A stretch of DNA of 10,979 bases from Thermoplasmata archaeon (GTDB lineage Archaea > Thermoplasmatota > Thermoplasmata > Thermoplasmatales > Thermoplasmataceae). This document shows, one piece after another, positions 1-5,970 of the stretch. The stretch's first letter is position 1. Each line of letters opens with the position of its first letter. The position numbers and the translations under genes were made by a program. The stretch is taken from NCBI GenBank assembly GCA_021850835.1, contig JAJZKS010000033.1, forward strand, positions 1 through 10,979, given 5' to 3'. The notes below the pieces were generated by a model. It made no database searches. It saw only the letters and a list, made by a program, of their open reading frames with translations, and had not been told where the DNA came from.

Positions 1-17
1 TTTGGATACACAGGAAC

Positions 18-22
18 GGTGA
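18..22 (+). promoter_or_regulatory. Shine-Dalgarno site of rpl21e
   Basis: GGTGA lies 4 nt before the ATG at 27, the same motif and spacing as in front of carbamate kinase. The first 26 nt are presumably the tail of an upstream gene: all three forward frames stop here (at 20-22, 24-26 and 31-33), so the cluster probably continues leftward. Too few codons are left to say which frame is real. Confidence 0.7.
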
Positions 23-26
23 ATAA

Positions 27-326
27 ATGGTAAAGATGTCTCATGGCCCAAGAGCGGGCTCCAGAATGAAAATGACAAAGCGTGTCAAGGATAGAGGCCT
101 GCCTCCAGTTTCAAGATTCTTTAAGAATTTTGAAGTTGGAGACCTTGCAGCAGTAAATATTGAGCCATCCATACACAACGGAATGCCCTATCATGGATTC
201 CAGGGACTTACTGGAAGAATAACCCGGAAGCAGGGTGAATGTTATTTGCTCGCTGTAACGATCGGAAGCGTTAGGAAAGAGATCCTTGCTGCGCCTGTGC
301 ACCTCAAGAAGATAGAAGGAAGATAA
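27..326 (+). CDS. rpl21e: 50S ribosomal protein L21e (eL21)
   Basis: Structural protein of the large ribosomal subunit, found in archaea and eukaryotes. The 99-residue product has the usual family length. The family's N-terminal pattern is visible: MVKMSHGPRAGSR, a basic stretch, then GLPPVSRFF, FEVGD at about 35-40, and MPYHGFQGLTGRI (residues 53-65), which matches the conserved P-x-x-x-F-x-G-x-T-G segment. It ends in APVHLKKI, as eL21 proteins do. The ATG at 27 is supported by the GGTGA Shine-Dalgarno site and by agreement with the family N-terminus; the internal ATG at 36 is less likely. The stop codon shares one base with the start of rpoF (TAATG), so the two are translationally coupled. 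Order L21e-Rpo4-DUF655-KsgA is a recurrent archaeal gene cluster. Confidence 0.96.
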   Translation: MVKMSHGPRAGSRMKMTKRVKDRGLPPVSRFFKNFEVGDLAAVNIEPSIHNGMPYHGFQGLTGRITRKQGECYLLAVTIGSVRKEILAAPVHLKKIEGR

Positions 327-631
327 TGAAAAGCAAGTTTATCACTATACCAGAAGTGTTTGACGTTCTCTCCAAGAAGAAGGAACATGATCCTACTGAA
401 GCTGAGAATCTTGGCTACTGTGAGGCATTTTTGAAGATGAAAGGAAAGGATGCCAAGAAGGCCGTTGCAGATCTGGTAAAAGATTTCAAGTTTCCTGAGA
501 AGGTGGCGGTGAAACTGGTTGACCTGGTGCCAAAAAGCAAGGAAGAAATAACCAGCATTGTTTCAGGATACAGTATTATGCTCTCCGAAAAAGATTTAAA
601 TAGCCTCGTTAGTTATTTTACAGGCGAGTAA
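326..631 (+). CDS. rpoF: DNA-directed RNA polymerase subunit F (Rpo4)
   Basis: Rpo4 is the archaeal counterpart of eukaryotic Rpb4. With Rpo7 it forms the polymerase stalk, which helps promoter opening and binds nascent RNA. The 101-residue acidic/basic protein is slightly short for the family but has its layout: an N-terminal tip strand and helix (FITIPEVFDVLSKKK), a helical middle (EAENLGYCEAFLKM), and a C-terminal HRDC-like helical domain ending in the P-K-S-K-E-E-I-x-x-I segment (residues 69-78) and a final helix. The call rests on this pattern and on its position after rpl21e and before DUF655, the usual archaeal location. The start ATG overlaps the rpl21e stop by one base; a weak purine-rich AGGAAG lies just upstream. 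No Rpo7 gene is in the window. Confidence 0.93.
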   Translation: MKSKFITIPEVFDVLSKKKEHDPTEAENLGYCEAFLKMKGKDAKKAVADLVKDFKFPEKVAVKLVDLVPKSKEEITSIVSGYSIMLSEKDLNSLVSYFTGE

Positions 632-635
632 GGCA

Positions 636-642
636 GGGGAGG
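636..642 (+). promoter_or_regulatory. Shine-Dalgarno site supporting a TTG start
   Basis: GGGGAGG, 9 nt before the TTG at 652. It supports internal initiation of the DUF655 gene at a TTG codon, in the 20-nt gap after rpoF. Confidence 0.6.
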
Positions 643-651
643 CTTTGATTT

Positions 652-1200
652 TTGGAAGAATTTGCATATGTGTTAGACTATCTGCCGCAGGGCCGGGCAG
701 ATGACAAGAGTTACCATAAAACCCCACTGGCCATAGCAGTCGGCGAAACTGAATTCAAACTTCTGGAGCTTATCCCCAAGACCAATGCTGTCATCACCAT
801 AGGCGAAAGGGTATACATTGGTAAGGAGCAGGAAAAAAGGGATAAGGTAATGTCAGTGAAGAGGAGAATCTCCTACGCAGACCTTACAAATGCCGCGATG
901 AACGAACTTCCCTTCACGCTCGAAAACATCATCAATTCACGGGAGAAGGATTTCATCAAGTTCTTCAACCAGGCGGAATCAATATCCACCAGGCTCCACT
1001 CCCTTGAGCTCCTGCCGGGACTTGGAAACAAGACCATGTGGAACATACTTGACGAGAGGAAAAAGAAGCTTTTCGAATCATTCCATGAACTCACTGAGAG
1101 GGTAAAAACTGTCCACAATCCCCAGAAGATGATTGCCGGAAGAATTGTGGTGGAGCTCCAGGAAAGATTTGAGAAGCACAAGCTTTTCGTGGCAAGATGA
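652..1200 (+). CDS. DUF655 protein, predicted OB-fold plus helix-hairpin-helix nucleic-acid binder
   Basis: A 182-residue archaeal protein of the DUF655 family; its exact function is not established. The N-terminus MEEFAYVLDYLPQG is the family signature and fixes the start at a TTG codon, because no ATG or GTG gives that sequence. Residues 20-70 form a beta-rich, OB-like part (ITIGERVYIGK). Residues 118-151 contain a helix-hairpin-helix element, LELLPGLGNKTMWNILDER, of the type that contacts the nucleic-acid backbone without sequence preference. Members of this family have a solved structure of this two-part type. The gene sits between rpoF and rsmA and its stop overlaps the rsmA start by 4 nt (ATGA), which suggests a role in rRNA or ribosome biogenesis, or transcription; that part is inference. 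Confidence 0.9.
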   Translation: MEEFAYVLDYLPQGRADDKSYHKTPLAIAVGETEFKLLELIPKTNAVITIGERVYIGKEQEKRDKVMSVKRRISYADLTNAAMNELPFTLENIINSREKDFIKFFNQAESISTRLHSLELLPGLGNKTMWNILDERKKKLFESFHELTERVKTVHNPQKMIAGRIVVELQERFEKHKLFVAR

Positions 1201-1946
1201 GTCCAAGACCCGGGGAGCTTTACACAAAAAAATATGGGCAGGTTCTCTTGCGCAATCCTAAAGTTGCGCGTTTCGAAGTTGAGGCGTTGAAGTTGCCCCC
1301 CGGATCCAGGATAATGGAAATAGGCCCTGGCCCGGGAACTCTTACGGCAATCCTCCTTGAAAAGGGATACAATGTGGAAGCCATTGAACCTGACCACAGG
1401 TTTTATGAGGAACTTCTCGGAAAGTTTAATCAGTCTGTGGAATCCGGTGCACTAAGGCTGGCGAAAGGCAGCTTTCTCGATCTTCGCGGAAATCAGTTCG
1501 ATGGGATCATCGGCAATGTGCCTTACCACATTTCTTCAGAAATATTATTTCATCTTGGAAACTTCCAGTTCAAGCGTGCAATACTTATGCTGCAGAGAGA
1601 GTTTTGCAACAGGCTGGTTTCACCGGTGGGTTCCAAGGATTATTCAAGACTTTCCGTAAATGCGCAGCTACGATTCAGAATTAAGGTAATTGCTAAAGTT
1701 TCCAGAAATTCATTCAGTCCTGTCCCGGAAGTGGACTCTTCTGTCATAGAGATCATGCCCAGGGGGGAATACCTGGAAGTCGATATTAGAAAAGCAGATT
1801 TAGTCCTCAGAAAGCTCTTCTCAAACAGGAGGAAGAAACTTTCATCGTCTTTAAGCGGGCTGCCGGAGGATCTCTGTAATAAAAGGGTCAATGAACTATC
1901 TCCAGAAAAATTAATGGAGATAGCTTGCAAAGAAATTATGGGTTAG
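1197..1946 (+). CDS. rsmA: 16S rRNA adenine dimethyltransferase (KsgA/Dim1)
   Basis: S-adenosylmethionine-dependent methyltransferase that dimethylates the two adjacent adenines in the 3'-terminal helix of 16S rRNA late in small-subunit assembly. The 249-residue product shows the whole motif series: SAM-binding motif I EIGPGPGTLT (41-50), the acidic E-P-D at 64-66, the catalytic motif IV NVPY (107-110, usually NLPY or NIPY), LQREF (132-136), GSKDYSRLSV (145-154) and F-S-P-V-P-E-V-D-S (173-181). The N-terminal segment reads GQVLL where many homologues have GQxFL, a mild deviation. The ATG lies inside the ATGA overlap with the DUF655 gene, so it is coupled to it. The 3' end overlaps the convergent slipin gene by 11 bp; four Ts right after the stop are at most a weak terminator. 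Confidence 0.96.
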   Translation: MSPRPGELYTKKYGQVLLRNPKVARFEVEALKLPPGSRIMEIGPGPGTLTAILLEKGYNVEAIEPDHRFYEELLGKFNQSVESGALRLAKGSFLDLRGNQFDGIIGNVPYHISSEILFHLGNFQFKRAILMLQREFCNRLVSPVGSKDYSRLSVNAQLRFRIKVIAKVSRNSFSPVPEVDSSVIEIMPRGEYLEVDIRKADLVLRKLFSNRRKKLSSSLSGLPEDLCNKRVNELSPEKLMEIACKEIMG

Positions 1947-2754
1947 TTTTCCCCTTATCTTCCTTTGCTCTCCTTGAAAGTTCATCAAGGGCAACAGCTG
2001 AAAGCGGATTATACACTCCTACTGGCGGAGTATTCGCAGGGATCATCATTAGTGTACCCTTTCCTTCAAGGCCTATTTCATAAAGGATATTCATCCACCT
2101 TAGCTGGAAAGCAGTGGGGTTGTTTGTATACTGGTTTGCAGCCTCCACCATTTTCTGTGCGGCTTCAACCTCAGCAATTGCAAGCGTAACCCTGGATCTC
2201 CTTTCCCTCTCAGCAGATGCCTGCCTGGACATGGCTTCCTGGAGGTTCTGTGGTACAATCACATCTCTTATTTCAACGGATGAAACTTTGATTCCCCAAT
2301 TCTCTGTCTTTTCATCTATGATTTCCCTGGCTGCTTCGCCTATTTTCTCCCTTTCTGATAGAACTTCATCAAAGGAACTCTTCCCCAAAACCTCCCTGAG
2401 GGTTGTCTGTGCGGAAAAGTTAGTCGCCGCTCCAAAGTTTTCCACATTGAGTATTGCTTTCTGTGGATCAATGATTTGGAAGTACATGACTGCGTCAACA
2501 TTGATTGGGACGTTATCCTTTGTAAATGTACTTTCTGTTTTGAAAGAAACTACCTGTATCCTTGTTGATAATAGTGTTGATACCTTGCTGACTATGGGCC
2601 ACACGTAAATGACACCGGGGCCCTTTATCTGGGAAAATCTCCCTAGCGTGAACACAGCTCCCCTCTCCCATTCCTTCAGGATATGGAGGCCGGAGAGCAG
2701 GATAAAGACAATTATCAAGAATATAATTATAAGGGCTATATCTAAACTGCTCAT
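1936..2754 (-). CDS. Slipin (stomatin/prohibitin, SPFH family) membrane protein
   Basis: Membrane-anchored SPFH-domain protein that probably oligomerises on the inner face of the membrane. With the ATG at 2754 it has 272 residues: a single hydrophobic segment at about 5-23, then the stomatin core EWERGAVFTLGRF (28-40), GPGVIYVWPI, the DNVPINVDAVMYFQIIDP block (80-97), LNVENF, AQTTLREVLG (115-124), LSEREKI, WGIKVSSVEIRDV (153-165), and a coiled-coil-forming RQASAERERRSR stretch (178-189). An upstream in-frame TTG at 2775 would add seven residues, but it overlaps the TATA box, so the ATG, 25 bp from the box, is the better start (leaderless mRNA). Archaeal slipins are often paired with an NfeD-type membrane protease gene; none is adjacent here. 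Confidence 0.93.
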   Translation of the reverse strand: MSSLDIALIIIFLIIVFILLSGLHILKEWERGAVFTLGRFSQIKGPGVIYVWPIVSKVSTLLSTRIQVVSFKTESTFTKDNVPINVDAVMYFQIIDPQKAILNVENFGAATNFSAQTTLREVLGKSSFDEVLSEREKIGEAAREIIDEKTENWGIKVSSVEIRDVIVPQNLQEAMSRQASAERERRSRVTLAIAEVEAAQKMVEAANQYTNNPTAFQLRWMNILYEIGLEGKGTLMMIPANTPPVGVYNPLSAVALDELSRRAKEDKGKTNP

Positions 2755-2773
2755 TCTATGATTACCGCAAATC

Positions 2774-2784
2774 AATATAAAAAT
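2774..2784 (-). promoter_or_regulatory. TATA box of the slipin gene
   Basis: On the minus strand this reads ATTTTTATATT, centred about 25 bp upstream of the ATG at 2754. That spacing puts the transcription start at or next to the start codon, so the mRNA is expected to be leaderless. No Shine-Dalgarno motif is present. Confidence 0.7.
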
Positions 2785-2805
2785 ATTTGTAAAATAGAAA
2801 TGAAG

Positions 2806-2813
2806 TTATAAAA
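2806..2813 (+). promoter_or_regulatory. Strong TATA-like box in the slipin/phosphoribosyltransferase gap
   Basis: TTATAAAA followed by ATAT, on the plus strand and divergent from the slipin box about 25 bp away. Its expected start point is near 2834, exactly where an ATG opens a 27-codon ORF. It could also give the phosphoribosyltransferase a longer leader of about 110 nt. Confidence 0.5.
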
Positions 2814-2833
2814 ATATCTGAGACCATATAATT

Positions 2834-2917
2834 ATGGAAAATCTAAAAATTTGCATTAGGACAAATTCCAATCCTGCGCGCAATTTTCGGGGACCAAAAT
2901 CCATGAAATATGTTTAA
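2834..2917 (+). CDS. Possible leaderless 27-residue ORF
   Basis: ATG to TAA encodes a small basic peptide beginning MENLKICIRT and ending GPKSMKYV. The ATG is 25 bp from the centre of a strong TATA box, the same geometry as the leaderless genes in this window. Against it: two of the three Arg codons are CGC/CGG rather than AGG/AGA, there is no recognisable family, and the stop lies inside the TTTAAA that probably serves as the TATA box of the next gene. It may instead be an untranslated leader. I do not recognise it. Confidence 0.22.
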   Translation: MENLKICIRTNSNPARNFRGPKSMKYV

Positions 2918-2918
2918 A
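2913..2918 (+). promoter_or_regulatory. Probable TATA box of the phosphoribosyltransferase gene
   Basis: TTTAAA about 31 bp before the ATG at 2947. The predicted transcript starts a few bases before, or at, the start codon; there is no Shine-Dalgarno sequence. Confidence 0.45.
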
Positions 2919-2946
2919 GGGTGTTCTGATACTGTTTTGGTATTCA

Positions 2947-3597
2947 ATGGAGTTCAGAGCACATTTAGTATCTTGGTCAGACATTGAAAAATGGTGCAGT
3001 GCCATCAGGGCACAGGTAGTGGACAACTTTTCACCTGAGGTTATCATTGGATTGTCACGCGGGGGACTCGTTCCGTCCAGGATCCTCTCAGACTCGCTTT
3101 GGATCAAGGACTTACTTTCTATCAAGACAGAACACTGGGGCATTACTGCGACCAAGAGCGGGCAGGCAGTCCTCAACGATCCCGGGAAGCTGAACCTCAA
3201 AGGGAAAAAGGTGCTCATTGTCGATGACATCACGGACACTGGCCAGAGCATGAAGCTGGCGTACGATTTTGTCAAAAGCCAGGAACCAGCCGACATCAGG
3301 TCTGCAACCATGCTTCATATAACCAGATCAGAATTTGTCCCGGATTTTTATGGTGAACTTGTTGACCAGAAGCAGTGGACCTGGTTTATTTTTCCATGGA
3401 ATGTGTACGAAGATCTGGACAATCTCCTCATGAAAGCGATGAAAGGCAAGCTGAATCTGGCTGGCATCAAGGCGCTTCTCAGGGAACAGTATGACCTTGA
3501 CATTTCTAGCCACCACCTGGATAGGGTGCTCAATGATTTTGTAAGATCCGGCAAACTCCGTGAAGAATCCCAGAATTATGTGAAGGTGGAGAAATAG
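2947..3597 (+). CDS. Purine-type phosphoribosyltransferase with a C-terminal winged-helix-like tail
   Basis: Type I phosphoribosyltransferase of the archaeal hypoxanthine/xanthine/guanine-related group, likely to salvage a purine base using PRPP. Of 216 residues, about 1-150 are the catalytic domain: IIGLSRGGLVPSRIL (33-47), and the PRPP-binding motif VLIVDDITDTGQS (89-101) with its two acidic residues. WTWFIFPWN (144-152) is the conserved end seen in xanthine/guanine-type enzymes and probably stacks on the base. Residues about 155-216 resemble a small winged helix (LNLAGIKALLRE, then LDRVLNDFVRSGKLRE). This raises the possibility of a regulatory role, but the tail may only be structural. The base specificity cannot be read from the sequence. 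The gene converges on carbamate kinase with 5 bp between the stop codons. Confidence 0.88.
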   Translation: MEFRAHLVSWSDIEKWCSAIRAQVVDNFSPEVIIGLSRGGLVPSRILSDSLWIKDLLSIKTEHWGITATKSGQAVLNDPGKLNLKGKKVLIVDDITDTGQSMKLAYDFVKSQEPADIRSATMLHITRSEFVPDFYGELVDQKQWTWFIFPWNVYEDLDNLLMKAMKGKLNLAGIKALLREQYDLDISSHHLDRVLNDFVRSGKLREESQNYVKVEK

Positions 3598-3602
3598 ATA
3601 TA

Positions 3603-4532
3603 TCAGTGGATTATTGTCCCTGCCTTTCCACTAATAACTCTTCCAGCTTCATCCAGTGAACCTATAACCGCATGTTTACCGGTTACTCTTGCAAATTCAA
3701 GGGCTGCCAAGACTTTCGGCCCCATGCTTCCCTTAGGGAAAATGCCAGATTTCAAATCTTTCTCTAAATCAATGGCACTGATATCCGGGATAAACTCCTC
3801 GTCTGAACCGCCGTAGTTCCTGTAGACTCCCTTGACGTCGGTGAGGATTACAAATTTGTCAACTTCCAGTATTCTTGCAAGCAGTGAGGAGGCAAGATCT
3901 TTGTCGATGACAGCGTCTACACCCATATATCCCCGTTCAGATTTCACCACCGGGATTCCCCCTCCACCTGTGCATATAGGCATGAAGCCATCATTGAGGC
4001 AGTTGAATATTGCAGAACGTTCCAATATATCCTTAGGAACGGGAGAGGGAACAAGCCTCCTGTAACCCTTGTTTCCCTCCTCTTTCATCTGCCATTTCCT
4101 TGTTTTCATAAGGTCTTCAGCAGTTTCCCTGTCATAATATGGGCCAATGGGTTTTGTCGGGTTCAGGAATGCGGGGTCATCCCTGTCTACCACTGTTCTA
4201 GTCACGATGACTGAAGCCTCTTTCATTATGCCTTTCTTCAGTTTCACGCTGTCATAGGCTTCAGCAAGAATCTCACCGATGAGGCCCTGAGACATGGCTC
4301 CGCAAGCATGAAGGGGCATAGCCTTGGTAACCGTACGCGAGGACTCGTTCTGAAGAAGTATATTTCCGACCTGCGGGCCATTTCCATGGGTTATTATAAC
4401 ATTATTTTCCAGTATTATGTCAGCAATCCTCTCAAATGCCTCAGTAGCCCTGTTTAGCTGCGAATCAAAAGTACTGTCATCTCCGTTTCTCAGAAGGGCG
4501 TTACCGCCGAAGGCAATGAGTATCTTCTTCAT
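3603..4532 (-). CDS. arcC: Carbamate kinase
   Basis: Amino-acid-kinase-family enzyme that reversibly interconverts carbamoyl phosphate plus ADP with carbamate plus ATP; in some archaea the homologue is thought to work in the carbamoyl-phosphate-making direction. The 309-residue length is typical. Motifs in order: LIAFGGNALL (5-14), HGNGPQVGN (49-57), PLHACGAMSQG (73-83), RRLVPSPVPKDI (158-169), CTGGGGIPV (187-195), GVDAVIDKDLAS (204-215), ILTDVKGVY (229-237) and FPKGSMGPKVLAA (265-277). Catalytic and nucleotide-binding lysines and glycines look intact. The ATG has a GGTGA site 4 nt upstream. No arginine deiminase (arcA) or ornithine transcarbamylase (arcB) gene is adjacent, so an arginine deiminase operon is not supported here; a link to agmatine, purine or carbamoyl-phosphate metabolism is inference. 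Confidence 0.95.
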   Translation of the reverse strand: MKKILIAFGGNALLRNGDDSTFDSQLNRATEAFERIADIILENNVIITHGNGPQVGNILLQNESSRTVTKAMPLHACGAMSQGLIGEILAEAYDSVKLKKGIMKEASVIVTRTVVDRDDPAFLNPTKPIGPYYDRETAEDLMKTRKWQMKEEGNKGYRRLVPSPVPKDILERSAIFNCLNDGFMPICTGGGGIPVVKSERGYMGVDAVIDKDLASSLLARILEVDKFVILTDVKGVYRNYGGSDEEFIPDISAIDLEKDLKSGIFPKGSMGPKVLAALEFARVTGKHAVIGSLDEAGRVISGKAGTIIH

Positions 4533-4536
4533 GAAA

Positions 4537-4541
4537 TCACC
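4537..4541 (-). promoter_or_regulatory. Shine-Dalgarno site of carbamate kinase
   Basis: GGTGA on the minus strand, 4 nt before the ATG at 4532. Together with a TATA-like box further up it suggests a short leader rather than a leaderless message. Confidence 0.65.
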
Positions 4542-4570
4542 AGAATTTCAGGTTTATGCCATTCTGATTC

Positions 4571-4580
4571 AATATTTAAT
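4571..4580 (-). promoter_or_regulatory. Probable TATA box of carbamate kinase
   Basis: Minus strand reads ATTAAATATT. A start about 25 bp downstream (near 4550) would give a leader of roughly 17 nt, just enough to contain the GGTGA site. Confidence 0.45.
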
Positions 4581-4647
4581 TCCAGTGCCTGTTATTTTGA
4601 GGGCTTTAACAGTTAATGGAAAATATTGATTGAAAATATGAAATGTC

Positions 4648-4670
4648 ATGGGATGCCCGCCATATCCCAT
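4648..4670. repeat. Perfect 7-bp inverted repeat
   Basis: ATGGGAT (4648-4654) and ATCCCAT (4664-4670) are separated by nine G+C-rich bases. It could be an operator or a small hairpin; it lies over 100 bp from the carbamate kinase start and about 140 bp before the next ORF, so its target is unclear. Confidence 0.35.
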
Positions 4671-4809
4671 TTACTAATTTATTCAGCCTGATGGAATAGT
4701 TTTTCAAAAATATGCAGTAAACAGTGATGCGCCACCTTCCCCGCATCCCTGGAAATCGTCGGGTGAAAACAGATCCATATGGTGGTATCATGAACCTTTT
4801 GATCTAGTC

Positions 4810-5052
4810 ATGAAATACCTTAAGGACATGCGGCATGCCGTTCACCACGGAATGCTGAAAGCGGAAGAACTGAGAAGGATCAAGGGGGAAGACCCCACTC
4901 CCATTGATCTGTGCGGAGATCCGTTCCCCGAGAGTGCGGTTACCTCTTTGCCATCCATGATGGATGAATACCTGTACCTGAGAAAGCAACCTGAGCTTTC
5001 TGAAACAGGTTCGACTGAGACGGCATACGCTCCGAACAAAGGTTATGCATAA
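4810..5052 (+). CDS. Unrecognised 80-residue protein
   Basis: I do not recognise this protein. It begins MKYLKDMRHAVHHGMLKAEE, an amphipathic, His- and Lys-rich helical start, continues with a short DPTPIDLCGDPFP segment (28-40) and ends in a polar, probably disordered tail (residues 60-80). There is one cysteine (C35) and no membrane segment. Codon use (AGA/AGG arginines, varied third positions) looks like real coding DNA. Oddly, the frame is open for another 37 codons upstream (from 4699), ending in a protein-like stretch SIWWYHEPFDLV, yet without a start codon. So the gene may be a truncated or frameshifted remnant, or the extension may be chance. There is no Shine-Dalgarno motif; a weak TATA-like CCATATG at 4775-4781 lies about 32 bp upstream. 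Confidence 0.5.
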   Translation: MKYLKDMRHAVHHGMLKAEELRRIKGEDPTPIDLCGDPFPESAVTSLPSMMDEYLYLRKQPELSETGSTETAYAPNKGYA

Positions 5053-5154
5053 GATTGCAGAACATTTTGAGGACCAGCATCTCGAAATATTTCATTCCCT
5101 GACAATTTATCTGTAAAGCGAAAAGCAATTCTTACATGAAGTGCTTTCCTTTTC

Positions 5155-5970
5155 ATGAAACTAGTTATAGCCCATACGCCAGACCCGGATGATTCATTCA
5201 TGTTTTATGCTATGTTCGAAAAGAAGATCCCCTGCGCATTTGATTATGACCAGGTGGTAAAGGACATCGAGACCCTGAACAAAGAAGCTCCCGGGGAACT
5301 GTATGATGTAACTGCAATTTCTGCCAACGGATATGCAAAGGTGCATGACAAGTACTACCTCACAACATCCGGTGCAAGTTTTGGTTTGAGTTACGGCCCT
5401 GCAGTGGTAGCAAAGGAGAAGGTCGACCTTTCCAAGTCTGTGGTTGCGATACCGGGGAAATTCACCTCCGCCTATCTGCTTTACAAGATGTTCGGCCCAG
5501 AGCCAAAGGAATTCAAGGAAGTCAGGTTTGACCAGATTCCTGAAGCAGTAATTTCAGGCGAAGTTGATGCAGGCATCCTGATCCATGATGAGCAGCTTAC
5601 TTTTCAGGACAAGGGTCTGATTAAAGTCCTTGACCTTTATGGAAAGTGGAAGGAGTATGCCGGTGATCTCCCGATTCCCCTCGGGTTCAACGCAATAAAG
5701 AAGTCTCTGGGAAAAGATGTTGCAATGAAGTACAAGAAAGACTTCGAGGATTCCATCAAGTACTCCATGAAGAATGAGGATGATGCGGTAAAATATTCCC
5801 TTAAATATGCCAGGTACGCGGACATGGAACTTGAGAGGAAATTTATCCGGATGTATGTGAACCCGTTGTCCATCGACTTCGGCGAAAAGGGGAGGAAGGC
5901 ACTGGAACTCTATTACAGAAGAGCGGTGTCAATGAAGCTTATCGAACCCTTCAACCTGGAAATAATCTAA
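5155..5970 (+). CDS. mqnD: 1,4-dihydroxy-6-naphthoate synthase (futalosine menaquinone pathway)
   Basis: MqnD converts cyclic dehypoxanthine futalosine to 1,4-dihydroxy-6-naphthoate, a late step of the futalosine route to menaquinone. The 271-residue protein has the periplasmic-binding-protein-like fold of the family but no signal peptide, as expected for a cytoplasmic enzyme. Family landmarks: HTPDPDDSFMFYAM (7-20), the DIETLNKEA segment (37-45), VTAISANGYAKV (52-63), SGASFGLSYGP (72-82), IPGKFTSAYLL (99-109), EVDAGILIHDEQLTF (136-150) and PLGFNAIKK. H144 aligns with the histidine proposed to be catalytic in the Thermus enzyme. The final part (YVNPLSIDFGEKGRKAL) also matches. No other mqn gene is in the window. 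Its stop overlaps the convergent transporter gene by 4 bp. No Shine-Dalgarno site precedes the ATG; the promoter is not obvious. Confidence 0.92.
   Translation: MKLVIAHTPDPDDSFMFYAMFEKKIPCAFDYDQVVKDIETLNKEAPGELYDVTAISANGYAKVHDKYYLTTSGASFGLSYGPAVVAKEKVDLSKSVVAIPGKFTSAYLLYKMFGPEPKEFKEVRFDQIPEAVISGEVDAGILIHDEQLTFQDKGLIKVLDLYGKWKEYAGDLPIPLGFNAIKKSLGKDVAMKYKKDFEDSIKYSMKNEDDAVKYSLKYARYADMELERKFIRMYVNPLSIDFGEKGRKALELYYRRAVSMKLIEPFNLEII

Larger units (their letters stand above)
4533..4809. other. Intergenic stretch upstream of carbamate kinase and the 80-codon ORF
   Basis: About 277 bp. It holds the carbamate kinase promoter and Shine-Dalgarno site near its left end, a perfect 7-bp inverted repeat at 4648-4670, and a short palindrome TTAACAGTTAA at 4605-4615. 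The frame of the following ORF is open from 4699 but has no ATG, GTG or TTG before 4810. An in-frame-free short ATG ORF at 4727-4807 and a minus-strand frame at 4606-4791 look like chance. I see no tRNA or recognisable RNA. Confidence 0.5.

Noticed and set aside
873..1397. Minus-strand open frame of 174 codons
   Set aside because: It lies opposite the DUF655 and rsmA genes, both well supported by motifs; its serine/leucine-rich product has no recognisable domain.
2114..2608. Plus-strand open frame of 164 codons
   Set aside because: Antisense to the slipin coding region; no Shine-Dalgarno or TATA box in place and no recognisable family.
2755..2775. Seven-residue N-terminal extension of the slipin from a TTG
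   Set aside because: The TTG lies in the TATA box region; with the predicted start point at about 2754 it would not be transcribed.
4606..4791. Minus-strand 61-codon frame upstream of carbamate kinase
   Set aside because: It would overlap the region of the inverted repeat, has no promoter or ribosome site, and its composition is not protein-like by family or codon choice.
5008..5014. GGTTCGA, as in the T-loop of a tRNA
   Set aside because: Flanking bases do not form a T-stem and no acceptor or anticodon arm is present; it lies inside the 80-codon ORF.
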